Shown: positions 1 to 7,098 of the stretch, one piece after another
Numbering within the stretch: the stretch's first letter is position 1
Layout of the letters: every line of letters begins with the position of its first letter
Assembly: GCA_028717025.1 (NCBI GenBank)
Contig: JAQUOR010000069.1
Coordinates: 1-8,483, forward strand
DNA from: Candidatus Omnitrophota bacterium
Lineage (GTDB): Bacteria; Omnitrophota; Gorgyraeia; Duberdicusellales; 4484-171
Reading direction: 5' to 3'
Length of the DNA: 8,483 bases
The notes under the pieces: model-generated
Database searches by the model: none
The model's input: the letters and a program-made list of their open reading frames with translations, nothing else
What the model was told of the DNA's origin: nothing
Position numbers and translations under genes: made by a program

Positions 1-1611
1 TGTTTTATTTTTAGCATGAATACTTCCGTATGGAGCGAAAGCACAAGCGTAAGCTCGACATTGATACAAGAAGATCTGCTGGAAGAGATAGAAATGGTGG
101 TGGGCGATATCCATATCGTAAAAGCAAACCTGCCGACGAGAGTTTCCATCCGTAACCCGGAAGTCATCGATGTGCGTAAAATCGATGAGAAAGAGATCGT
201 CCTCACCGGAAAAACGAAGGGAGTAACGTTTTTCGTATTCTGGGATAAAGAAGGCGAACATCCCTACAGGGTAAAAGTGCTGCCGGAGGATACGGATTAT
301 CTGACTGCCCAGGTGCAGAAAATTTTAAACAGCCTGAAACTTTCTGAAGTCACTTTAAAGCCCTTGAAAGAAGAGGGCAAGGTATTGATGCTTGGTAAGG
401 TAGGAAAATTTGAAGATAAAGAGAGGCTTAAGAGCGCGCTCGGAGATTTAAGCCCGCGCATTACCGATCTAACGGAAGTGAAAGCCGGAGAATTGGTAGA
501 AATTACTTCGGAGGTTTTAGAGTTACGCCGTGATTCTACCAAAGAACTCGGCATTGATTGGCCCAGTTCCATTAATTTGAGTGAAATCGCAGGGAAATGG
601 AACACTCTGCAGAGGACAGGCGATGCTTTTTTCCATGTCAACCAGTGGACGAGGGCAGAATTTTCCGCTACTATCGATTTTCTGATCCGCGAAGGAAAAG
701 CACGCATCCTTTCCCGGCCTTATGTTACCTGTGAGAGCGGAAAAGAAGCTACGCTTATGGTAGGAGGAGAGGTCCCTATTTTCTCTACTACCGCAATTAT
801 CGGCGGCGCCAGCGGTACGAATGTGGAATATAAAGAATACGGGATAAAACTAAAAATTGCCCCCGTCGTCGACAGAGAAGGAAAAATCAAACTTACCCTA
901 AGCGTTGATATAAGCGAAGTGGGAGACGCGTTAACGATAGGAAGTACCAGCCCCGGCGTACTCGGTAATACGACTTCCACTGTTGCCCTGGCGTATCCAA
1001 TAACCAAACGTAATATTTCAACGCAGCTCTACCTTAACGACGGTGAAACGCTCGTTATCGGAGGCTTGATCAAGCAAAAGACCGATGAGGATTTAAAGAA
1101 ATTTCCCTGGCTTGGCGACGTACCCATATTGGGTGCATTTTTCAGGCATACTGAAACAAAAACCGGCGGCGGAGCGCCCAACAGAGAAGACACCGAATTG
1201 TTCATTACGCTCACTCCTAAAATAGTCAGCAGCGCGCTACGGACTCCGGAGAAAGAAAAGCTTGTACAGCAGACAAAGAAAGAATTTGAAGAGTTCCATA
1301 AGAACGACAATATTTCCGAGGAGCTGCAGGGTTACATCTTAGGCGTGCAGAAGAAAATCTCCGACAATATCATGTATCCGGCTTCACTTCTTAACACTGG
1401 TTGGGAAGGAGTGGTCGTGATGAAGCTGAATCTTGCTCCAAGCGGCGAATTGCGCGATCTGCAGATGATTAAATCTTCAGGCTATAAAATTTTTGACGAA
1501 GAAGCGCTTAAGCTGGTACGAAGCCTTTCATATTCACCGTTTCCTCCCGACGTCGACTTGAAAAATTTAAAGATAGAGGTCCCGATAATTTACCGGGAAA
1601 AAAATAAGTAA
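1..1611 (+). CDS. cpaC: CpaC/RcpA-like pilus secretin with C-terminal TonB_C domain, 5' partial
   Basis: Forms the outer-membrane channel of a Tad/Flp pilus. Numbering is from the ATG at base 16. Residues 24-90 match the pilus-secretin N-terminal domain (G30, NPEVIDV 47-53, LTGKTKG 63-69). Residues 92-155 look like an N1/BON-type domain. The secretin core runs from about 158 to 404 and shows ARILSRPYV, GGEVPIF, EYKEYGIKL, DGETLVIGGL and FPWLGDVPILGAFF. After a charged linker, residues 437-528 resemble a TonB C-terminal domain (YP 454-455, GWEGVVVMKLNL, SSGY 487-490, DEEAL 494-498, PFPP 508-511). The frame stays open to base 1, where it reads C-F-I-F-S just before M16, and that ATG has no ribosome binding site. 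I infer the true start and the signal-peptide core lie left of the window. The TonB_C extension is not usual for CpaC. The secretin call is firm; the fusion is a continuous frame. Confidence 0.9.
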   Translation, partial: CFIFSMNTSVWSESTSVSSTLIQEDLLEEIEMVVGDIHIVKANLPTRVSIRNPEVIDVRKIDEKEIVLTGKTKGVTFFVFWDKEGEHPYRVKVLPEDTDYLTAQVQKILNSLKLSEVTLKPLKEEGKVLMLGKVGKFEDKERLKSALGDLSPRITDLTEVKAGELVEITSEVLELRRDSTKELGIDWPSSINLSEIAGKWNTLQRTGDAFFHVNQWTRAEFSATIDFLIREGKARILSRPYVTCESGKEATLMVGGEVPIFSTTAIIGGASGTNVEYKEYGIKLKIAPVVDREGKIKLTLSVDISEVGDALTIGSTSPGVLGNTTSTVALAYPITKRNISTQLYLNDGETLVIGGLIKQKTDEDLKKFPWLGDVPILGAFFRHTETKTGGGAPNREDTELFITLTPKIVSSALRTPEKEKLVQQTKKEFEEFHKNDNISEELQGYILGVQKKISDNIMYPASLLNTGWEGVVVMKLNLAPSGELRDLQMIKSSGYKIFDEEALKLVRSLSYSPFPPDVDLKNLKIEVPIIYREKNK

Positions 1612-1617
1612 TAACCT

Positions 1618-1649
1618 CTTATGCCCCCCAGGCGAAGCCTTAGCATAAG
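1618..1649 (+). repeat. Short hairpin between secretin and ATPase fusion genes
   Basis: A 7-bp perfect inverted repeat (CTTATGC 1618-1624 with GCATAAG 1643-1649) encloses an inner stem AGGC-GAA-GCCT at 1630-1640. No T-run follows, so it does not look like an intrinsic terminator. It lies in the 64-bp gap and could be an mRNA processing or stability structure. Function is unknown. Confidence 0.35.
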
Positions 1650-1675
1650 CGCGCAGCCTTAAGAACTCTATTACC

Positions 1676-3841
1676 ATGGACTCAAAAGTAATTTCTTTTT
1701 TCAGCACCAAAGGAGGCGTTGGTAAAACGCTGCTTTCTTTAAACCTCGCCGTCCAGCTTTCGCTGGAAAATAAAAAGGTATTTCTTCTTGATCTTGATGT
1801 GGGCGCACCGCAGGCGACTTCACGCCTTTTAGGCATCGAGAGTAAATATTGCCTTTTTAACCTTATCCCGCATATGCAGGAATTCAAGGAGAAGAAGCGC
1901 GATATTTACAACTACATCTCCCGTTATAAAAATAATCTTTATTTTCTTCCCTCCATTGTCAAGATGCAGCAGCGCGCCGCGATTACCCCTCAAATCGTAA
2001 AAGATTTTGTGTCCATTGTCTGGCAAGAATGCGATTACGTCGTGATAGATTTAGGAAGCAATCTTACCGATAATCTTATTGCCGCGTTCGAATGTTCAAA
2101 CCTGATATTCCTGGTGCTTACTCCCGATATTTTATCGGTGTATCAGACCCAGTGGCTTCTCGATACCATGCAAACCATAGGTTTTCCGCTTTCGATGATT
2201 AAAACGGTCATTAACCGCGCGGAAAGCCAGGGCGCAATAAGCTGGCAGGAAATAAAAACGATACTTCCTTCGGAGGTCATGGGACTTATCCCCTCGGAAG
2301 GAAAAGTGGTCGGCTGGGCGGTTAACCGCGGTGTGCCTGTGGTTGTGGAAAACCCCGGCTCTAAAATCGCAACCGCGATGCGTAAGCTCGCCCGGGATGT
2401 CATCGAGAGAAAAGATATTTATGTTGACCACAAGACCTTAAGCGATATCCGCATCAACAAAGGCGAGCTCGAGGGAGAAGAGGCATTCTGGTCAAAAATC
2501 GGCGTTATGGAAAAAGTGGAAGTGACGTCGCTGAAGGAGGAAGAGGACCAGGTTGTGCGTTTTAAGAAACGGGTCCATGAAAAACTGCTCGAGGACCTGG
2601 ATTTAAAAAGGCTGCCCATAGAAACCTATTCTCTTAGCTCTCAGCGCATGAAAGAGCTGCGGGACAAAGCGGAGCGGACCGTTGCTAACATCATCAGTCA
2701 GGAAGCAGGAGGATTTATTGCTTCTACCGAAGTGCGCAAGAAAATCACAAAAGAAATCATTGAAGAAGCGTTGGGTTTGGGGCCGCTGGAAGATCTGTTG
2801 CGGGATGGCAATATCACCGAAATTATGGTGAACAATAAAGATCAGGTCTATATAGAACGGCAGGGTAAAATTGAGCTGACCAGTAAAAAATTTACCGGCA
2901 ATGAGCAGGTGCGCATCGTCATCGAGCGAATACTGGCCCCTTTAGGCAGGCGTATCGATGAGTCTGTCCCTTATGTGGATGCCCGTCTTCCTGACGGTTC
3001 CCGCGTCAATGCGATTATCCCGCCGCTTTCTTTAACCGGACCGACACTGACGATTAGAAAATTCTCCCGCGAGAGATACACCATGGAGGATCTTATAAAA
3101 CGTTTCGGCAGTTTGACCCCGGATATGGCGCAATTCCTGGAGGCGGCAGTTAAGTCTCGTAAGAACATGCTGGTTTCCGGCGGTACCGGTTCGGGAAAAA
3201 CCACGTTTCTTAATATCTTATCAGCGTTTATCCCCGAGACAGAACGCATTATCAGCATTGAAGATTCTGCGGAATTGAAATTACATCAGATGCACTGGAT
3301 ACGTCTTGAGGCGCGTCCGCCCAACATCGAGGGAAAAGGTGAAATTGAAATACGAGACCTCTTCCGTAATACCTTGCGCATGAGGCCCGATCGTATCATC
3401 GTCGGTGAAGTGCGCGGCAAAGAAGTTCTGGACATGTTGCAAGCAATGAATACGGGTCATGACGGCAGCATGTCTACCATACATGCTAATTCCACGCTCG
3501 ATGTCATCATACGGCTTGATAGCATGATTTTAATGACCGGGGTGGAACTGCCCATACGCGCAATCAGGGAGATGGTCTCTTCCGCTATTGATGTTATCGT
3601 GCATACCGCACGACTGTCTGACGGTTCCCGCAGAGTCACTCAGATCGCGGAAGTCGTGGGCATGCTCGATGAAACGCATATCAATATGCAGGATATTTTC
3701 GTATTTAAACAAACGGGTTTAGACGAATCGGGAAACGTTGCCGGCTATTATACTCCGCTTGGATACATTCCCAGCTTTTACGATGAAATCCGTTCCCGCG
3801 GAATAGAGCTTTCACGGGAAATCTTCGTGCCAAAGGATTAA
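1676..3841 (+). CDS. Fused ParA/MinD-like (TadZ/CpaE-type) ATPase and CpaF/TadA pilus assembly ATPase
   Basis: Cytoplasmic motor protein of the Tad pilus, 721 residues. Residues 1-245 are a MinD/ParA-type ATPase: deviant Walker A TKGGVGKT 11-18 with signature Lys12, LLDLDVGAPQ 37-46, and Walker B VVIDLGS 122-128. This corresponds to the ATPase half of TadZ/CpaE, which places the pilus machine in the cell; the receiver-like N-terminal domain of CpaE is absent. A charged linker (about 250-300) leads to a complete CpaF: LGPLEDLLRD 368-377, ARLPDGSRVN 436-445, Walker A GGTGSGKTT 502-510, Asp box ISIEDSAEL 526-534, Walker B RPDRIIVGEVRG 570-581 and His box TGHDGSMSTIHANS 593-606. The frame is continuous and no catalytic motif is missing. 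In most Tad loci these are separate genes. The ATG at 1676 has no clear SD. It follows the secretin by 64 bp and is probably co-transcribed. Confidence 0.93.
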   Translation: MDSKVISFFSTKGGVGKTLLSLNLAVQLSLENKKVFLLDLDVGAPQATSRLLGIESKYCLFNLIPHMQEFKEKKRDIYNYISRYKNNLYFLPSIVKMQQRAAITPQIVKDFVSIVWQECDYVVIDLGSNLTDNLIAAFECSNLIFLVLTPDILSVYQTQWLLDTMQTIGFPLSMIKTVINRAESQGAISWQEIKTILPSEVMGLIPSEGKVVGWAVNRGVPVVVENPGSKIATAMRKLARDVIERKDIYVDHKTLSDIRINKGELEGEEAFWSKIGVMEKVEVTSLKEEEDQVVRFKKRVHEKLLEDLDLKRLPIETYSLSSQRMKELRDKAERTVANIISQEAGGFIASTEVRKKITKEIIEEALGLGPLEDLLRDGNITEIMVNNKDQVYIERQGKIELTSKKFTGNEQVRIVIERILAPLGRRIDESVPYVDARLPDGSRVNAIIPPLSLTGPTLTIRKFSRERYTMEDLIKRFGSLTPDMAQFLEAAVKSRKNMLVSGGTGSGKTTFLNILSAFIPETERIISIEDSAELKLHQMHWIRLEARPPNIEGKGEIEIRDLFRNTLRMRPDRIIVGEVRGKEVLDMLQAMNTGHDGSMSTIHANSTLDVIIRLDSMILMTGVELPIRAIREMVSSAIDVIVHTARLSDGSRRVTQIAEVVGMLDETHINMQDIFVFKQTGLDESGNVAGYYTPLGYIPSFYDEIRSRGIELSREIFVPKD

Positions 3842-3854
3842 TATTATGAAGATA

Positions 3855-3980
3855 AAATTCCAAACTACAAATCACAAATTACAAATAAATTCCAATTCTC
3901 AAAACACCAATAGCCGAATATTATTTTGTAATTTGGTTATTGAAAATTATTTGGTGCTTGGATTTGGTATTTGATATTTT
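3855..3980. repeat. AT-rich imperfect palindromic repeat (MITE/REP-like)
   Basis: The gap between the two CpaF genes is filled by motifs of the type 'caaat', 'ttcca' and 'accaa' on the left (about 3859-3911), and their reverse complements 'tttgg', 'atttg' and 'attgg' on the right (about 3924-3972). Aligned by eye, the arms are imperfectly complementary over about 50 nt around a centre near 3915. I see no coding potential. It looks like an intergenic mobile or expanded palindromic repeat rather than a promoter or terminator. Confidence 0.6.
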
Positions 3981-3988
3981 AAAATACT

Positions 3989-5125
3989 ATGGCGCAAGGC
4001 GTTGAAAAAATAAACAACTTTTTGAAAGACCCTGCGGTCACTGAAATAATGATCAACGGGATGCAGGCAACCTTTTTGGAATACGGAGGCATTAAGAAAA
4101 AAGTCGATATCATTTTCAGCGAAGAGGACATCAAAGATGTCATCGATGAATTTTTTGCCAAAGTAGGCAAACCCATCAGTTATTACCAGCCTTACGGCGA
4201 CGTGTGTCTTCCGGATGGCTCGCGTATGAATCTTATTACTTATCCTTTGGCCCGTTGCGGCACTTCCATTACCATACGAAAATTTAACCGGGAACTTCAC
4301 AGCATAGAGGATCTTATTGCCGAAGGCACTCTTACCCGTAAAATGGCCGATTTTCTGATTGCCTGCGTTAAAGGAAGGGTGAATATCCTTTTCTCAGGCG
4401 CTACCGGTAGCGGCAAAACGACTACTATGGAAATGCTTTCCTTCCACGTTCCCGAGCAGGAAAGAATCATTACCATTGAAGATACGGCTGAATTGCGGCT
4501 GCATCCGCCAAACTTAGTACCCATGGAAACGCGTAATCCCGATGAACATGGCGTAGGTGAAGTGACACTGCGCGATTTGATCCGCAATGCCCTGCGTATG
4601 CGGCCCGATAGAATCATTGTCGGTGAGGTGCGAGGCCCGGAAGCGCTCGATATGATTCAGGCCATGTCTACGGGCCACAGGGGTACGCTTGCAGTCATCC
4701 ATGCCAACTCTCCCCAGGAGGTGACCAGTCGTCTGGAAACACTCATTCTTTCTTCCGGAATAAAATTACCCATGGAAGAGATCAGGCGCATGATCGGTAA
4801 TACCTTAAATATCATCGTGCAACAGGAACGTTTCGTTGACGGCGTACGCCGCATTACGCAGATTTCAGAAGTACGCGGAGTAGAATATGGTGAAGTATCC
4901 TTGCAGGATCTATGGATATTCAGGCGCGAAGGCAAAACTCCCGAAGGCAAGATCAAAGGCAAATTCAGGACCGTGATGCGTAACTACCCTCGTTTTCATG
5001 CCGATTTTCAAAGGCTTGGTCTTCTTGATGAAAAGATATATACCGATGATTCCTGGCAGAAAATCGCAAAGCCCCCGAAAGAAGAGCAACCGCCGGAAAA
5101 TTCAGCAGAAAATCCGATTTATTAG
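3989..5125 (+). CDS. cpaF: CpaF/TadA-type pilus assembly ATPase (second copy, short N-terminus)
   Basis: Hexameric secretion ATPase of the TadA/CpaF/VirB11 family, expected to drive pilin assembly or retraction at the inner membrane. 378 residues. Motifs: FLKDPAVTEIMING 11-24, CLPDGSRMN 73-81, Walker A GATGSGKTT 137-145, Asp box ITIEDTAEL 161-169, Walker B RPDRIIVGEVRG 205-216 and His box STGHRGTLAVIHANS 227-241; all catalytic motifs are present. It starts directly at the N-terminal domain of the ATPase, without the roughly 100-residue helical region that usually precedes it. An in-frame TAA at 3980-3982, two codons before the ATG, makes 3989 the only plausible start, and it has no SD. The tail (360-378) is rich in Pro and Glu. 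It is clearly diverged from the CpaF half of the upstream fusion, so this is an old paralogue pair and not a recent duplication. Confidence 0.94.
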   Translation: MAQGVEKINNFLKDPAVTEIMINGMQATFLEYGGIKKKVDIIFSEEDIKDVIDEFFAKVGKPISYYQPYGDVCLPDGSRMNLITYPLARCGTSITIRKFNRELHSIEDLIAEGTLTRKMADFLIACVKGRVNILFSGATGSGKTTTMEMLSFHVPEQERIITIEDTAELRLHPPNLVPMETRNPDEHGVGEVTLRDLIRNALRMRPDRIIVGEVRGPEALDMIQAMSTGHRGTLAVIHANSPQEVTSRLETLILSSGIKLPMEEIRRMIGNTLNIIVQQERFVDGVRRITQISEVRGVEYGEVSLQDLWIFRREGKTPEGKIKGKFRTVMRNYPRFHADFQRLGLLDEKIYTDDSWQKIAKPPKEEQPPENSAENPIY

Positions 5126-5202
5126 ATCGAGGAACATTATCAACGGATGCATCCATCAACATAAAGATTTCTCAAATTACTAAATAAATATGTCTATTAA
5201 CC

Positions 5203-6621
5203 GTGCGTACAAAGATAAATTCTTCGCTTAAGCGTTTGGTGCTACGCTTACAAAAAACCAATCCTCATTTAGGCGTACGGGGATTGACCTCATTACTTGC
5301 CACGCGTCATCACATTACCCTTTCCAAGAGCGCCGTAAATACCATAGTGCAGTATAAGGGGCAAAAGCGTCCACGGGGAAGGAAAAAATCAATACTGGCC
5401 TATGCGCGTAAAAACAGTAGCTTTACAGGACTTCTCTTATTGGAGTGCATTGATGCGCACGTCGGTTTATTCAATCACGTAACCGAAGAGTTACATGTGT
5501 ACCTTCCGAAATTGCGCCCCGCCCTGCTCAATTGCATAGTGCGTTTAGTCTCTTTCGCAGCATATAGCACTTACGCCAAAGAGAATTTAAGGAAAGCCGA
5601 TTTTTTGAGAATGTCGGGATTGCATACTTTTCCCCTCCACAAAATTAATTATTTCCTTGCGCGAGTCAAGGAATATACACCCGTTGTTTCTCTCGCGAAA
5701 GTTAAGGATAACGTGAAGCTGGTTTCCACAATAAAATTTTATTTCGAAAACGGCACCCGAGGCTTTAGCGACGCACGGTTTTCCACGCTCTGGGACAGCC
5801 ACTGCACGATTTCTTATTTTTTTTCTCCTTGTATCCAGGTGCGCAGGCGCATTGCGGGAATGCTAAAAGAAAGGTATATATTCATCAATTATACCAAGAG
5901 CTTTGATTATCTTTCTCTTTTGGTGGTACGGTTTATCGAAGGATTGCAATCGGGTCTTCAGAAAGTCGAGTTTCTCGATGAAGGCGGCAAGGTTTTAGAA
6001 ACGGTAGCCTGCGCATCCATAAAACCTTCTTTTTTTATCGGTTATTACCCAAAAATATTGAATAAAGGCGTATTTTTCCTGGGCCAGGCGCCGCGATTTA
6101 AACGGATAAGAGCTCAAACCGAGGCCTTATATACCACCATTTCCACCCGTTTCGTGCAGCAAAAGACAAACAAAGGGATCATCCTCAATAATATATTGCT
6201 TAAGCGTAAAGAGAAAGAACTTCCTGTGTGGGGGGTGCTTACCGGCACAAAAGACCGTGCTCTTGATTGCCTGAACGATTACCTGCAATTTTTTCCTTCT
6301 ATGGATAGCGCTTTTATTGAAGAGATGAAGGTGATCGAGAGGTTCTTCTTGGACGATGTGCGTCACCGGGATCTGGGAGCATTCGTCCCTGCGGATATTA
6401 CCTTTGAGAGCGAGAATGATTTCGCCGGTATCATAAACATTTTGGCTTCCGTCTTTAAGGAAGAAATAGGGAATTTTGACTTTAACGCGAATATTGTAAC
6501 CTTTCGACAAAGCAAGAATAATTATTTGTTTGCGGCACGTAGTGCTTCCGGTGAAGTAAAGAAAAAGTTTAACGCCGCAGATCTTTCTTTTCGCGGAAAA
6601 CACGCTTGCCTGCAGTCGTGA
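5203..6621 (+). CDS. Helix-turn-helix protein of uncertain function, possibly transposase-derived
   Basis: 472 residues; I do not firmly recognise it. Residues 6-52 form a plausible helix-turn-helix, with LGVRGLTSLLA (23-33) and LSKSAVNTIVQ (40-50), followed by a basic patch (RPRGRKK 56-62), as in transposase or integrase N-termini. The body has alternating beta-like and aromatic stretches: LLLLECIDAHVGLF 77-90, STIKFYF 175-181, STLWDSH 194-200, YTKSFDYLSLL 230-240, PSFFIGYYP 275-283 and PVWGVLTG 341-348. The last of these, followed by Y360 and K376, loosely recalls the C-terminal part of IS4-type DDE transposases, but the expected Arg and Glu are not in place. I see no terminal inverted repeats. 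No membrane platform (TadB/TadC) features are present. A GTG start at 5203 is chosen because an in-frame stop lies at 5185-5187 and no ATG intervenes; no SD is visible. The coding call is sound because of the long open frame; the function is open. Confidence 0.75.
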   Translation: MRTKINSSLKRLVLRLQKTNPHLGVRGLTSLLATRHHITLSKSAVNTIVQYKGQKRPRGRKKSILAYARKNSSFTGLLLLECIDAHVGLFNHVTEELHVYLPKLRPALLNCIVRLVSFAAYSTYAKENLRKADFLRMSGLHTFPLHKINYFLARVKEYTPVVSLAKVKDNVKLVSTIKFYFENGTRGFSDARFSTLWDSHCTISYFFSPCIQVRRRIAGMLKERYIFINYTKSFDYLSLLVVRFIEGLQSGLQKVEFLDEGGKVLETVACASIKPSFFIGYYPKILNKGVFFLGQAPRFKRIRAQTEALYTTISTRFVQQKTNKGIILNNILLKRKEKELPVWGVLTGTKDRALDCLNDYLQFFPSMDSAFIEEMKVIERFFLDDVRHRDLGAFVPADITFESENDFAGIINILASVFKEEIGNFDFNANIVTFRQSKNNYLFAARSASGEVKKKFNAADLSFRGKHACLQS

Positions 6622-6714
6622 AAGGCGAAACACTGTTTTAAGCTCAGGATTTTTCTATCGGTGCCCTAAGTGTCATTTCTCACTTTTCTTGTTTCTAACG
6701 TTGCGGAAAAAATT

Positions 6715-6756
6715 AGTGCCTTTAATAAATTCATTAATCAGGCATTAGCCTTTTTT
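6715..6756 (+). terminator. Probable intrinsic terminator after the HTH gene
   Basis: AGTGCCT-TTAAT (6715-6726) pairs with ATTAA (6733-6737) and AGGCATT (6740-6746), with a 2-nt bulge and a 6-nt loop. Six T residues follow at 6751-6756, four bases after the stem. The stem is fairly AT-rich, so strength is uncertain. Its position fits the end of the transcript of the preceding gene. Confidence 0.5.
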
Positions 6757-6792
6757 AGTTGTAAACGCTTTCAAACTGCCGGCGTGGCTATC

Positions 6793-6821
6793 TTGCTATC
6801 TTCCGGGATATGTGGTATATA
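6793..6821 (+). promoter_or_regulatory. Sigma-70-like promoter for the riboswitch and pilin operon
   Basis: TTGCTA (6793-6798) and TATATA (6816-6821) are separated by exactly 17 bp. Transcription would begin near 6828-6830, just before the first pairing strand of the riboswitch (6835). Position and spacing agree well, although the -35 box is not consensus. An 8-bp tandem repeat overlaps the -35 region. Confidence 0.6.
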
Positions 6822-6833
6822 TAAATGGTAAAG

Positions 6834-6972
6834 GGGAGACAACGAAAAGGCAAGTCCTTACCTGTGACTATTTTTTAAGGTAAGGCACGCAAAGCCACGG
6901 GACCTGTCGTTAAGAAGCTTAAGAACCAATAAGCTGTATTCTTAAGGTCAGCCGGGCTACCGAAAGTCTCTT
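6834..6972 (+). ncRNA. Cyclic di-GMP-I (GEMM-I) riboswitch aptamer
   Basis: The sequence carries the GEMM-I core in order: GGCAA (6849-6853), a 7-bp stem CCTTACC/GGTAAGG (6856-6862 with 6879-6885), the conserved CACGCAAAGCCACGGG (6886-6901), then GGTCAGCCGGGCTACCGAAAG (6946-6966). A closing stem pairs GGAGAC (6835-6840) with GTCTCT (6966-6971, one G-T pair). A third helix pairs GACC (6901-6904) with GGTC (6946-6949) and extends through TTAAGA/TCTTAA and AGCTT/AAGCT (6916-6920 with 6931-6935). I do not see a closed GNRA loop on the first stem, so the usual tetraloop docking may be weak. Ligand is most likely c-di-GMP. Some GEMM-I members prefer cGAMP, and hand alignment cannot exclude that. 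It lies 5' of pilin genes. Confidence 0.9.
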
Positions 6973-7000
6973 GACAGACGGTAGTCCGGCTTTCTTTTTT
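6950..7000 (+). terminator. Riboswitch expression platform: intrinsic terminator overlapping the aptamer
   Basis: A 13-bp stem pairs 6950-6962 (AGCCGGGCTACCG) with 6979-6991 (CGGTAGTCCGGCT), with one G-T pair and a 16-nt loop, followed by TTTCTTTTTT (6991-7000). The 5' arm is the conserved 3' part of the GEMM-I aptamer, and the loop contains the closing strand GTCTC (6966-6970). Folding of the aptamer and of the terminator are mutually exclusive, so ligand binding should allow read-through into the pilin genes. Confidence 0.88.
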
Positions 7001-7098
7001 ATAATGAGGCAGCAACTTTTCTCGAGTGAAACGAAAAGAAAAGTGCGTAGCCGAATTATCCTGAGCGCGGTCGTTGGATTAATAAGGATGACTACATT

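Noticed and set aside
1621..1662. A 13-codon ORF between the secretin and the ATPase fusion
   Set aside because: It is too short, lacks an SD and coincides with a hairpin.
3842..3988. Considered as a CRISPR array because of its repeated short words
   Set aside because: There are no repeats of constant length with regular spacers. The words are arranged as one imperfect palindrome.
5145..5154. Perfect 10-bp palindrome GGATGCATCC upstream of the HTH gene, considered as an operator
   Set aside because: Several 10-bp palindromes are expected by chance in a window of this size, and there is no second copy to support it.
4998..5183. A 61-codon ORF overlapping the end of the second CpaF
   Set aside because: It is out of frame with a well-supported gene, has no SD and has a low-complexity Arg/Lys composition typical of a shadow frame.
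5203..6621. Assignment of this gene as TadB or TadC, the membrane platform
   Set aside because: No set of transmembrane helices or T2SSF-type motif is visible, and the N-terminus is a helix-turn-helix.
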